Shown here in pieces: positions 1 through 5,907 of a stretch of 9,037 nt of DNA. The translations under genes and the position numbers were made by a program. Source of the stretch: Patulibacter sp. (lineage in GTDB: Bacteria > Actinomycetota > Thermoleophilia > Solirubrobacterales > Solirubrobacteraceae); assembly GCA_023268575.1 (NCBI GenBank), contig JALRCL010000363.1, positions 1-9,037 of the forward strand, in the 5' to 3' direction. Within the stretch, counting starts at the first letter, position 1. Every line of letters starts with the position of its first letter. The notes beneath the pieces were generated by a model that was not told where the DNA came from, did not search any database, and was given only the letters and a program-made list of their open reading frames with translations.

Positions 1-17
1 CGGCGCGGGTCGCTCAT
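1..17 (-). CDS. 5' end of an unidentified gene running off the left edge
   Basis: Only the first five codons are inside the window (Met-Ser-Asp-Pro-Arg), so no function can be given. The start is supported by a GAGGA Shine-Dalgarno motif at 26-30 on the minus strand, 8 nt before the ATG, and by the lack of any ATG, GTG or TTG in the same frame back to the DUF429 stop codon. An ATG slightly upstream (26-24) is closed by TGA within three codons. The gene would be the third in a minus-strand row after the ADP-ribosylglycohydrolase fusion and DUF429. Its leader contains the hexanucleotide repeat. Support is modest because so little is visible. Confidence 0.35.
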
Positions 18-25
18 CGCCCCAT

Positions 26-30
26 CCTCG
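26..30 (-). promoter_or_regulatory. Ribosome binding site for the left-edge gene
   Basis: GAGGA on the minus strand with an 8-nt spacer to the ATG at 17-15. It directly abuts the hexanucleotide repeat, so the repeat would sit in the 5' untranslated leader or core promoter of the left-edge gene. Confidence 0.35.
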
Positions 31-112
31 CCGAAGCCGAAGCCGAAGCCGAAGCCGAAGCCGAAGCCGAAGCCGAAGCCGAAAGCCGAAGCCGAAGCCG
101 AAAGCCGAAGCC
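30..112. repeat. Hexanucleotide microsatellite (GCCGAA)n
   Basis: Nine uninterrupted GCCGAA units (30-83), an extra A at 84, three more units (85-102), an extra A at 103, one more unit (104-109) and a partial unit (110-112): 13 full copies. On the minus strand the unit is TTCGGC, which as RNA gives repeated C(UUCG)G tetraloop cores with minimal GC stems. The tract lies between the DUF429 stop (156) and the RBS of the left-edge gene. In the frame of that gene's ATG the nine-copy tract would read Phe-Gly repeats, but no usable start codon lies upstream, so it is most likely untranslated. Such tracts are prone to slipped-strand copy-number change. Confidence 0.95.
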
Positions 113-155
113 GGCGTGCGCAAGCGCGTCCGACCAGCCGTCGCCGGGAAGCGGG

Positions 156-1148
156 TCAGGGCGCCGGCGGCGCCGGAAGGATCTCGCCCTCGATCCGGGT
201 CGTCGGATCGACGCGCGCGGGCAGGGCGGCCAGGCGCGGACCGGGGGCCCGCCCCGAGCAGGAACGTCCTGCCGGCGCGCCGGTCGTCGCGACGTCGTGC
301 GCGAGGGCGAACGCCGCGACGGTCGCGTCGAACGCGTCCTCGCTGCGGGCCGCGCACTCGAGCAGCGCGGGGTCCTGGTCGGCGAGGTGGGCGGCGAGGA
401 AGGCGCGCCGGTCGCCCTCGCGGCCCTTGACGAGCACCCGGTCCGGGGGCGTCGTCCGGTGGTCCCGGCCGGGTCGTCCCGTGTCGGCTCGGGTCCGTGC
501 CCCGGACCCGTCGCGACCCGCTCGCGCGGTCGTCGGTGCGCCCGGCTCGGGCGTGTCGGCCGGGGTCCGCACCCCGGACGCCGTCCGACACGCGCCGGCG
601 CGCGCCAGCACCGCGGCGGCCGTCCGCGGGTAGACCTCGACCACCGTGCGCGGCCCGGACGGGTCGAACGGCCAGACGGCGAACCCGGCCTCCCGCAGGC
701 GGAGCAGGTGTGGCATGCCCCGGATGGCTCCGGTTCCCACCGCCCCGGCGCCGCCGATCTGGAAGGTGCTCTTCGCGCCGGGGTGTTGCGCCTCGGTCCG
801 GCGCAGCGGCGGCCCGAGCTTCTGCGCCCGGCGGCCGGGGCGACCCCACAGCGGCGGGGCGCAGGCAGCGAGCAGCGCCTCGCCCTCGTCGCGCATCGCC
901 GCCCAGACCTCCGGCGCCGTGCTCCACCCGCGCGTCGCGCACCACCAGGCCGGGAACGAGAACGAGAAGTCGAGCCCGACGAGCAGCTCGTCGCACCGGC
1001 CGGCGAGCGCGATCACGGCGTCGATCGCCGCGGTGCGATCGCGGCCGTCCTCCAGCGCGAGCAGGCGGCCGTCGCGGACGTGCGCGGTCCAGAGGAACCG
1101 CTCCGCGCCGGTGGCCCGACCGGACCAGTCGATCGCGACGACGTCCAT
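156..1148 (-). CDS. DUF429 family protein (predicted RNase H-fold nuclease)
   Basis: 330 residues. The DUF429 hallmarks are visible: an N-terminal DVVAIDWSG strand with the first acidic residue (D7), a second acidic strand GLDFSFSFP (D60), the signature AKSTFQIGGAGAVGTGAIRGMPHLL (about 125-149), VVEVYPR (E171) and the late SEDAFDA helix (E270, D271, D274). The family is predicted to have a ribonuclease H-like fold with an acidic metal site; its substrate is not established. I place the start at 1148 because a GAGAGG motif (1163-1158) lies 9 nt upstream. An in-frame ATG at 1157 would add three residues but abuts that motif. A low-complexity insert of about 50 residues (about 186-237), rich in Arg, Thr, Pro and Gly, interrupts the domain between VEVYPR and the last helix and is encoded by palindromic repeats. 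The gene starts 59 bp after the ADP-ribosylglycohydrolase fusion on the same strand, so co-transcription is likely. The tail after about residue 285 is also poorly conserved in appearance. Confidence 0.88.
   Translation of the reverse strand: MDVVAIDWSGRATGAERFLWTAHVRDGRLLALEDGRDRTAAIDAVIALAGRCDELLVGLDFSFSFPAWWCATRGWSTAPEVWAAMRDEGEALLAACAPPLWGRPGRRAQKLGPPLRRTEAQHPGAKSTFQIGGAGAVGTGAIRGMPHLLRLREAGFAVWPFDPSGPRTVVEVYPRTAAAVLARAGACRTASGVRTPADTPEPGAPTTARAGRDGSGARTRADTGRPGRDHRTTPPDRVLVKGREGDRRAFLAAHLADQDPALLECAARSEDAFDATVAAFALAHDVATTGAPAGRSCSGRAPGPRLAALPARVDPTTRIEGEILPAPPAP
480..520. repeat. Imperfect palindrome, copy 1, inside the DUF429 gene
   Basis: Arms 480-497 and 503-520 around a 5-nt loop; 14 of 18 arm positions pair. 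The first 28 nt (480-507) match 552-579 at 24 of 28 positions, exactly 72 bp (24 codons) away. It encodes part of the low-complexity insert of the DUF429 protein. Confidence 0.7.
552..592. repeat. Imperfect palindrome, copy 2, inside the DUF429 gene
   Basis: Arms 552-569 and 575-592 around a 5-nt loop; 16 of 18 arm positions pair, starting with CGTGTCGG and ending CCGACACG. At protein level the two copies give related 24-residue blocks, SGVRTPADTPEPG and SGARTRADTGRPG. No stop codon is created on the coding strand. Confidence 0.75.
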
Positions 1149-1157
1149 GCGAGCCAT

Positions 1158-1163
1158 CCTCTC
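1158..1163 (-). promoter_or_regulatory. Ribosome binding site deciding the DUF429 start
   Basis: GAGAGG on the minus strand. It touches the ATG at 1157 with no spacer but is 9 nt from the ATG at 1148, so it favours the shorter start. Confidence 0.5.
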
Positions 1164-1207
1164 GTGCGATCACCGGCCAACGCGCCGGAGTCACCCGCGA
1201 CCGACGG

Positions 1208-3193
1208 TCAGGCGCGCGCCTGCACGAGCTCGGCGATCCGCGCCACCAGGGCGCGCCGGAACCGCGGCGTCGGGCCGTCCTCCGGACGGCGGGCGTTGAC
1301 GACGTGGGTGACGCCGTCGTCGTCCGGGGCGCTCATCTCGACGTCGTCTCCCCAGGTGAAGCGGTCCGCGCGGAAGCCGAAGAACAGCGTGCCGCGCAGG
1401 ACGTCGAGATCGTCGGGCAGCTCGCCGGTCGCGTGCCACCGCTCCTCGACGGGGTTCGCGACGGCCGCGAGCGCCCCGACGACGTCCGGCTCGCCGGTCG
1501 CGTCCGGCTCCGCGCGGTCGGCGAACGCTGCGTACCCGTCGAAGGCGTGGGCGAAGCGCCGCACCGTCTCGTAGTCGTCCCACGGCGCGGGGACGTCCGT
1601 CACGCGCAGCTCGGCGCCGGCGATCAGCGGCACGGCGCCGTCCTCGTCGACCCGGGGGACGTGCGGCGCCCGCCAGCTCGTCACGAACGCGCGCTGTGCC
1701 GCGGTCTCGGGCGCGACCCGACCGGCGCGGGCCCGGGCCGTGTGGCGCCGCGCATGCGCGAGCTGCTCCAGCGCCTGCTGGCCGCCGCTCCCGTCCTCGA
1801 CCGCGAGGCAGCCGAGCACCGTGCCGGTCCGTCCGACGCCGCCCCAGCAGTGGACGTAGGCGATCGTCCCCGTCGCGCGCGCTCGCGCCAGGACGTCGAG
1901 GATCGCCCGCATCTCCACGGGGCGGGGCACGTCGACATCACGAATCGGAAGTCGGACGTGCCAGACGTCCTCGATCCCGCGTGCGGCCGCCCGCTGCCGC
2001 ATGAGCCGTTCGTACGGGTGCAGACCGACGGATCCGGGGCCCTCGCCTTCCTCGGTCAGGTCCACGAACCACCGGACGCCGAGGTCCAGCAGCGCGTCGA
2101 GCTTCGCCGCGGCCGCCGACTTCGCCGGCGCGCCGGGGTACGGTCCGGCGAGCAGCTCGTGGCCGCGGAACCAGAACGCGTCGTTCGGCAGGCCCGGGTC
2201 GATGTCCGGCGCGCCCGGCCACGACGGACGTCGGCGGTGCTCGATCGCGAGGTCGTCTGAGAGCGCGAGCAGGCCGTCCGCGAGGGCGACGATCTCGGGA
2301 CCGAGATGGACGATCTCGCGCCACCGCTCCGGGATCCCGGACGCGCCGTGGAGCGCCCCCGCGAGCTGTCCGGCGATCGCCGCCGTGGTGTCGGCGTCGT
2401 CGCCGAGATTCGCCGCGGCACGGACCGCGCCGGCGAAATCGTCCGTGCTCCACACCGCCCACAGCGCCGCCTCGAGGGCCTTCGGCGCGTAGCCGCTGCC
2501 CGCCACGCCGGCGGGCGGGTCCGCCCCGGGGTGGCGGAAGGCGCCGTCGAGCAGCGCGCGGACGTCGTCGTGCAGGAGTCCCCGAGCGAGGAACCGGCCA
2601 TCGGGACCGAGCACGGACTCGCGAGTGCCGCCGGCCAGCAGATCGACGAGCAACCCGGCCTGCAGCTTCGCCGCGTCGCGGGCCGCCGGGTGGCCATGGG
2701 TCGTGTTCGACTCGGCGGTGGAGGCGACGATCGCCGCCCCGCGCGAGAAGCGGTGCGCGATGACGAGCGGTGCCAACCGCATGAGCACCCCGTTGCCGCC
2801 GGCGTCGGGGAACGCGGTGCCCGGCGCGTCCTCGGCGGTCTGCTCGAACCGCTCCAGCGCCTGACGGGTGGCGTTGCCGATGTCGAAGCACCGGCCGGTG
2901 CTCGAGCGCTCGCCGTGGCGGTACCAGGCGACGTAGCGGCGCAGCGCGTCGGCGGGGTCGTGGCGGCGCTGCGCGAGCAGGCTGTCGGCGAGGCAGAGCG
3001 CCATCGACGTGTCGTCGGTCCACGCCCCGGCGGGGAGCGCGAACGGTCCGCCGCCGACGATCTCCGTCAGCGGTGCGAACGTCCCGCGCGGCCGGAACTC
3101 GACCGTCGTCCCGAGCGCGTCGCCGACGGCGAGGCCGAGCAGTGCGCCGCGAGCGCGGTCGAGGGGGCTGAGCGGGGCGGGGACGTCGGTCAT
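1208..3193 (-). CDS. ADP-ribosylglycohydrolase / dual-specificity phosphatase fusion protein
   Basis: 661 residues in three parts. Residues about 10-312 are an ADP-ribosylglycohydrolase (DraG/ARH family): RARGALLGLAVGDALG, metal ligands in TDDTS (59-63), GNGVLMRLAPL (133-143), THGHPAARDA (165-174) and the second metal motif LGDDADTT (263-270). This family hydrolyses ADP-ribose from proteins, nucleic acids or small molecules using paired magnesium ions. Residues about 335-510 are a cysteine phosphatase of the dual-specificity/CDC14-like type: FRGHELLAGPYPG entry, DLTEEGE, a general-acid loop PIRDVDVP (D419 or D421) and the P-loop HCWGGVGRTG with nucleophile C449 and R455. Residues about 525-661 form a further domain I cannot assign (RFAHAFDGYAAF, ELPDDLDVLRGTLFFGFR). 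All visible catalytic residues are present, so both enzymes look active. The ATG at 3193 begins the family-like region; an upstream open frame of 95 codons is basic low-complexity sequence and was discarded. No clear Shine-Dalgarno motif precedes it, so a leaderless or weakly initiated start is possible. No signal peptide or membrane segment is seen. It heads the minus-strand row with DUF429. Confidence 0.92.
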   Translation of the reverse strand: MTDVPAPLSPLDRARGALLGLAVGDALGTTVEFRPRGTFAPLTEIVGGGPFALPAGAWTDDTSMALCLADSLLAQRRHDPADALRRYVAWYRHGERSSTGRCFDIGNATRQALERFEQTAEDAPGTAFPDAGGNGVLMRLAPLVIAHRFSRGAAIVASTAESNTTHGHPAARDAAKLQAGLLVDLLAGGTRESVLGPDGRFLARGLLHDDVRALLDGAFRHPGADPPAGVAGSGYAPKALEAALWAVWSTDDFAGAVRAAANLGDDADTTAAIAGQLAGALHGASGIPERWREIVHLGPEIVALADGLLALSDDLAIEHRRRPSWPGAPDIDPGLPNDAFWFRGHELLAGPYPGAPAKSAAAAKLDALLDLGVRWFVDLTEEGEGPGSVGLHPYERLMRQRAAARGIEDVWHVRLPIRDVDVPRPVEMRAILDVLARARATGTIAYVHCWGGVGRTGTVLGCLAVEDGSGGQQALEQLAHARRHTARARAGRVAPETAAQRAFVTSWRAPHVPRVDEDGAVPLIAGAELRVTDVPAPWDDYETVRRFAHAFDGYAAFADRAEPDATGEPDVVGALAAVANPVEERWHATGELPDDLDVLRGTLFFGFRADRFTWGDDVEMSAPDDDGVTHVVNARRPEDGPTPRFRRALVARIAELVQARA

Positions 3194-3306
3194 CGAAGGG
3201 CGAGGTCGGCGGGGTCGCACAGATCCTGACGACCGCACGCGACGCCCGGGCTCGAGGACGTGCCGTCCCGTGTCAGGAGCAGCCGACGGGCCGCGACTCC
3301 GGAGCC
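3194..3306. promoter_or_regulatory. Divergent intergenic region
   Basis: 113 bp between the starts of the minus-strand ADP-ribosylglycohydrolase fusion and the plus-strand membrane zinc-ribbon gene. It must hold the promoters for both directions unless transcription enters from farther away. I could not pick convincing -35/-10 pairs. Confidence 0.45.
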
Positions 3307-4128
3307 ATGACCGACGAGGCGCCCCGACCTGACCACCCCGACGGCGACCGGTCCGAGAACGGCGCCGCGGCGTCCGCGGACGCCGGTCGAACCGACGCGC
3401 CACCGGCGGGAGCCGCGGCGGACGACGCACGGTACGAGGCGTCGGGTCCGGACGGGCCGGCCACGGACGCCGCCGCATCGGACCCAGCGGGCGTGGGTCG
3501 CGACCCCGAAGGCGACGTCACCATCGCCGCCGGCGCCGTCGTCACCCGCGTCTGCCGTCGCTGCTCGACGCAGGCCGCCACGAGCGGAGCCTTCTGCCCG
3601 CATTGCGGTGCGGCCTACGAGCGTCGGCGCCGCGGGCCGCGGTCCTGGTCCAGGCGGACCCGCCTGGCCACCGCGGTCCTCGTGGTCGCGCTGCTGCTCG
3701 GGGCCGGGGGAGCGGTCATCGCGCTCGAGCACGCCGCGGACCAGCGCGCGGAGGACCGGGAACGTGCCGCGCAGGAGCGACGGGACCGCGAGGCGGCCGC
3801 GGCGAGGGCAGCCGAAGAGGAAGCCGACGCGCAGGAGGCGGGCGACCGCCTCGCGCGGAGCCTGCGGCGCTCGACCGTGCGCGACCTGCGCCGGTCGATC
3901 ACGAAGGACGCGCGCGAGCGCGTCAGCGAGGGGGTGCTGGACGGGCCGATCCTCTCGACGTCGTGCGAGAACCTCGACGGGAACGAGGAGGCCCTCGACG
4001 AGGATGCTGGAACCTACGACTGCATGGCCGTGACCGAGAAGCTCTCGGGTGGGCGCAGCCGGGGCTATCGGTTCAGCGCGCGCGTCGACTACGAGGAGCA
4101 CTCCTACACCTGGCGGCTGGGGGACTGA
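3307..4128 (+). CDS. Single-pass membrane protein with zinc ribbon and coiled coil
   Basis: 273 residues, no named family recognised. Residues 1-80 are an acidic Ala/Asp/Pro-rich disordered stretch. A zinc ribbon follows, with C83-x2-C86 and C97-x2-C100 (CRRC...CPHC). A basic patch (105-118) leads into one membrane helix (about 119-140), then a highly charged Glu/Arg/Ala coiled-coil stretch (about 141-185). The C-terminal part (about 186-273) has two cysteines (C220 in SCENLDG, C239 in YDCMAV) that could form a disulfide, and ends SYTWRLGD. By the positive-inside rule the zinc ribbon would be cytoplasmic and the C-terminal domain outside. The ATG at 3307 is the only early Met, with GGAG just 2 nt before it, an unusually short spacer. 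The HNH gene begins 3 nt after the stop, suggesting translational coupling. A sensor or scaffold role is plausible but unproven. Confidence 0.85.
   Translation: MTDEAPRPDHPDGDRSENGAAASADAGRTDAPPAGAAADDARYEASGPDGPATDAAASDPAGVGRDPEGDVTIAAGAVVTRVCRRCSTQAATSGAFCPHCGAAYERRRRGPRSWSRRTRLATAVLVVALLLGAGGAVIALEHAADQRAEDRERAAQERRDREAAAARAAEEEADAQEAGDRLARSLRRSTVRDLRRSITKDARERVSEGVLDGPILSTSCENLDGNEEALDEDAGTYDCMAVTEKLSGGRSRGYRFSARVDYEEHSYTWRLGD
4119..4124 (+). promoter_or_regulatory. Ribosome binding site for the HNH gene
   Basis: GGGGGA lying inside the last codons of the membrane protein gene, 7 nt before the GTG at 4132. Ribosomes finishing the first gene could restart here. Confidence 0.45.
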
Positions 4129-4131
4129 GCG

Positions 4132-4569
4132 GTGGGTCCGGTCATGACGCTCCACGGCCTGTGGCACCGGGACCAGGGCACCTGCTGGCTCTGCGGAGGG
4201 CCGGTCGCGGTGCCGGGCGACGTCGACCCGCTCGACGACGCTGCCCCGACCCGCGACCACGTCCAGCCCCGGGCCGAGGGCGGCGCCGACGGCGGCGGCA
4301 ACCTCCGCCTCGCCCACCGCGCCTGCAACGCCGCGCGCGGTCGCGGGGCGGTCGCGTCCCCGTACGTGAACGAGCGGATCCGGGAGATCGTCGCGCGCGG
4401 CCTCCGCGGGCGTCCATCGATCGCTCGCGACGTGGCGGCTGAGCGGCTCGTGGAGGCGGTCGTCGCGGGGCTCGGGTTCGACCCGCCGCCGCGTGGGTCC
4501 GCCGCGGAATCGAACCCCTGGTGGGACGGCGTTCCGGCTCGTCGAGGCGCTCGCGATCTGGTCCGATGA
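4132..4569 (+). CDS. Small HNH endonuclease
   Basis: 145 residues. The HNH fold is clear: zinc knuckle C18-W-L-C21, catalytic D42-H43 (RDHVQPRAEGG), N57 in GGNLRLAH, and the closing H62-R-A-C65-N66. The zinc set is therefore two CxxC/HxxC half-sites. HNH enzymes cut or nick DNA with one divalent metal ion; the target here is unknown. The region after residue 75 contains a helix (VNERIREIVARGLRG) and a tail (about 118-145) that looks unlike the rest and may be non-conserved. GTG at 4132 is chosen for the GGGGGA site 7 nt upstream; an ATG at 4144 is the alternative and would remove four residues. No DNA-binding domain, membrane helix or obvious immunity gene accompanies it. Tight spacing to the membrane protein gene suggests co-expression. 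Confidence 0.85.
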   Translation: MGPVMTLHGLWHRDQGTCWLCGGPVAVPGDVDPLDDAAPTRDHVQPRAEGGADGGGNLRLAHRACNAARGRGAVASPYVNERIREIVARGLRGRPSIARDVAAERLVEAVVAGLGFDPPPRGSAAESNPWWDGVPARRGARDLVR

Positions 4570-4640
4570 CCGGCCCGCTCGGCCCGCCGTCGCCCACGCC
4601 ATGACCGCCCCACTCTCCACGGACACCGCCGCGCCCCGCC

Positions 4641-4646
4641 GGGAGG
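4641..4646 (+). promoter_or_regulatory. Ribosome binding site deciding the AAA ATPase start
   Basis: GGGAGG, 8 nt before the ATG at 4655. The upstream in-frame ATG at 4601 has no such motif, and the still longer frame starting at 4493 overlaps the HNH gene. Confidence 0.6.
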
Positions 4647-4654
4647 ACGTCCGC

Positions 4655-5746
4655 ATGCGCGCGCCGCTGGCGACGAACGACCTGTACGGCGAGTCCGGCT
4701 GGGTGGACCAGCTCCTCATGGAGCTCGCTGCGGTGCGCTCCCTGCGACACCTGCGGGCCGGACGGCGCGAGGCGAGCGCCCGGCCGGCAATGCCGTTCGT
4801 CGACGAGCGGCTGCTGGCGTCGTTCGAGGACGACGCGGGGTGGACCTGCGTCGCGGATCTCGGCGACGTCCTCGCCCGGGTGGAGTGCCGTGGCCGCTCC
4901 CTGCTGGTGACCGTGGCCGCGGCGAAGCGCCCGTCCGCGGTCGCGGCGGTGACGAGGTTGCTCGACGAGCTGGTGCCGCAGCCCGCGCCGGAACGGGCGA
5001 CGGTGCCGGTCGCGTTCTGGTCCTCGGGCGAGCGCGGAGGGCGTTGCACGCGGCGCGACCTGGACGGGCTCCCATGGGCCGCCGTCGAGCACGGCTACGC
5101 CGCGTCGACGCGGCGCGCGCTCGCCGAGCTGGTGACGGCTCGCGCTCCCGGCGCCGGACGGCTGATCCTCTGGCACGGCGCACCCGGGACCGGCAAGACG
5201 ACGGCGCTCCGCGCGCTTGCCGACGCGTGGCGCTCGTGGTGCCGGGTCCACGTCGTGACCGATCCCGATGTCCTGCTGGCCGGTGGCCGAGCGGCCTACC
5301 TCACCGATGTCGCGATGGGCGAGGAGGATGCCGACGACCGCGACCCCGATGACGGCGACCGCGCGGAGCTCGAGGTGCGGTGGCGCCTGCTCGTCCTGGA
5401 GGACGCCGGCGAGCTCATCGGGCAGGACGCGCCGGACCGCACCGGCCAGGCCGTGTCGCGGCTGCTGAACCTCTCGGACGGTCTGCTCGGACAGGGTCTG
5501 CGGACGCTCGTCCTCATCACGACGAACGAGCCGGTCGGGGCGCTGCACCCGGCGATCCGCCGACCGGGCCGCTGCTGGGCCACCGTGGCCTTCGAGCCGC
5601 TGAGCGCTCAGGAGGCCGACGCTTGGCTCGCGAAGCAGGGCAGCGACGCCGCCGTCGGGGGTCCGGCGACGCTCGCCGAGCTTCACGGCGTGCTCGCGGG
5701 AGAAGCGCCGCCCCGAGCGCGCCCGTTCGGGTTCGTCGCCGGATGA
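4655..5746 (+). CDS. AAA ATPase, DUF5925-like
   Basis: 363 residues from the ATG at 4655, chosen for its strong GGGAGG site. The N-terminal part (about 1-160) resembles the domain that precedes the ATPase in actinobacterial DUF5925 proteins. The ATPase core follows: LILWHGAPGTGKTTALRALA with Walker A at 175-182, Walker B LLVLEDAGEL (245-254, acidic pair E249-D250), SRLLNLSDGLLGQG, sensor 1 ITTNEP (N291), and LHPAIRRPGRC with a probable arginine finger (302-307). The lid after about 315 is short. An acidic insert (EEDADDRDPDDGD, 223-235) sits between the helices before Walker B. The family is annotated as ATP-binding with no settled role; ATP-driven remodelling of a partner is the generic expectation. 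An ATG at 4601 would add 18 residues. The gene lies 85 bp after the HNH gene on the same strand, with no terminator seen, so it may share the transcript. Confidence 0.88.
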   Translation: MRAPLATNDLYGESGWVDQLLMELAAVRSLRHLRAGRREASARPAMPFVDERLLASFEDDAGWTCVADLGDVLARVECRGRSLLVTVAAAKRPSAVAAVTRLLDELVPQPAPERATVPVAFWSSGERGGRCTRRDLDGLPWAAVEHGYAASTRRALAELVTARAPGAGRLILWHGAPGTGKTTALRALADAWRSWCRVHVVTDPDVLLAGGRAAYLTDVAMGEEDADDRDPDDGDRAELEVRWRLLVLEDAGELIGQDAPDRTGQAVSRLLNLSDGLLGQGLRTLVLITTNEPVGALHPAIRRPGRCWATVAFEPLSAQEADAWLAKQGSDAAVGGPATLAELHGVLAGEAPPRARPFGFVAG

Positions 5747-5873
5747 CGCACGACCTCGCGCGGGCCGCGACGGGTGCTCCGGACGCCCTCGCTCTGGGCA
5801 GCTCTTGCCGGGCGGCGCGTCGGAACCGCTCGAGGCTGGACCGGGGGCAGGGCGCCGACATCCCGCTCGCTCG

Positions 5874-5879
5874 TATGGT
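5874..5879 (+). promoter_or_regulatory. Possible -10 element for the PH-like membrane gene
   Basis: TATGGT (TAnnnT type), 28 nt before the ATG at 5908, within the 161-bp gap after the ATPase gene. No convincing -35 hexamer is at the right distance, so this is tentative. Confidence 0.22.
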
Positions 5880-5907
5880 GAGGCGACCTCCCGACCGGAC
5901 GGACCCG

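Noticed and set aside
1..427. Plus-strand frame giving Pro-Lys repeats through the microsatellite
   Set aside because: It continues antisense through the DUF429 gene, has no ribosome site, and the single-A interruptions change its repeat from Pro-Lys to Ala-Glu to Ser-Arg, as expected for non-coding repeat drift.
297..2260. Long plus-strand open frames (425 and 587 codons) across the DUF429 and fusion genes
   Set aside because: They are antisense to two genes with clear domain motifs. Their translations are Arg/Pro/Gly/Ala-rich with no recognisable motif, as expected for shadows in GC-rich DNA.
3194..3478. 95-codon N-terminal extension of the ADP-ribosylglycohydrolase fusion
   Set aside because: It is basic low-complexity sequence, overlaps the start of the divergent membrane protein gene, and the family N-terminus begins right after the ATG at 3193.
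4492..4524. tRNA-like T-arm (rc of GGTTCGATTCC at 4506-4516) in the 3' part of the HNH gene, a possible tRNA remnant or attachment site
   Set aside because: The T stem pairs at only 3 of 5 positions, CCA is absent, and no matching 5' acceptor or anticodon arm follows. A matching duplicate elsewhere in the window was not seen.
4493..4654. Longer N-terminus for the AAA ATPase (starts at 4493 or 4601)
   Set aside because: The 4493 start overlaps the HNH gene and neither has a ribosome site, whereas 4655 has GGGAGG at an ideal distance. The 4601 start remains possible.
3190..5686. Minus-strand open frames of 619 and 514 codons
   Set aside because: They lie opposite four genes with clear motifs (zinc ribbon, HNH, AAA) and show no domain of their own.
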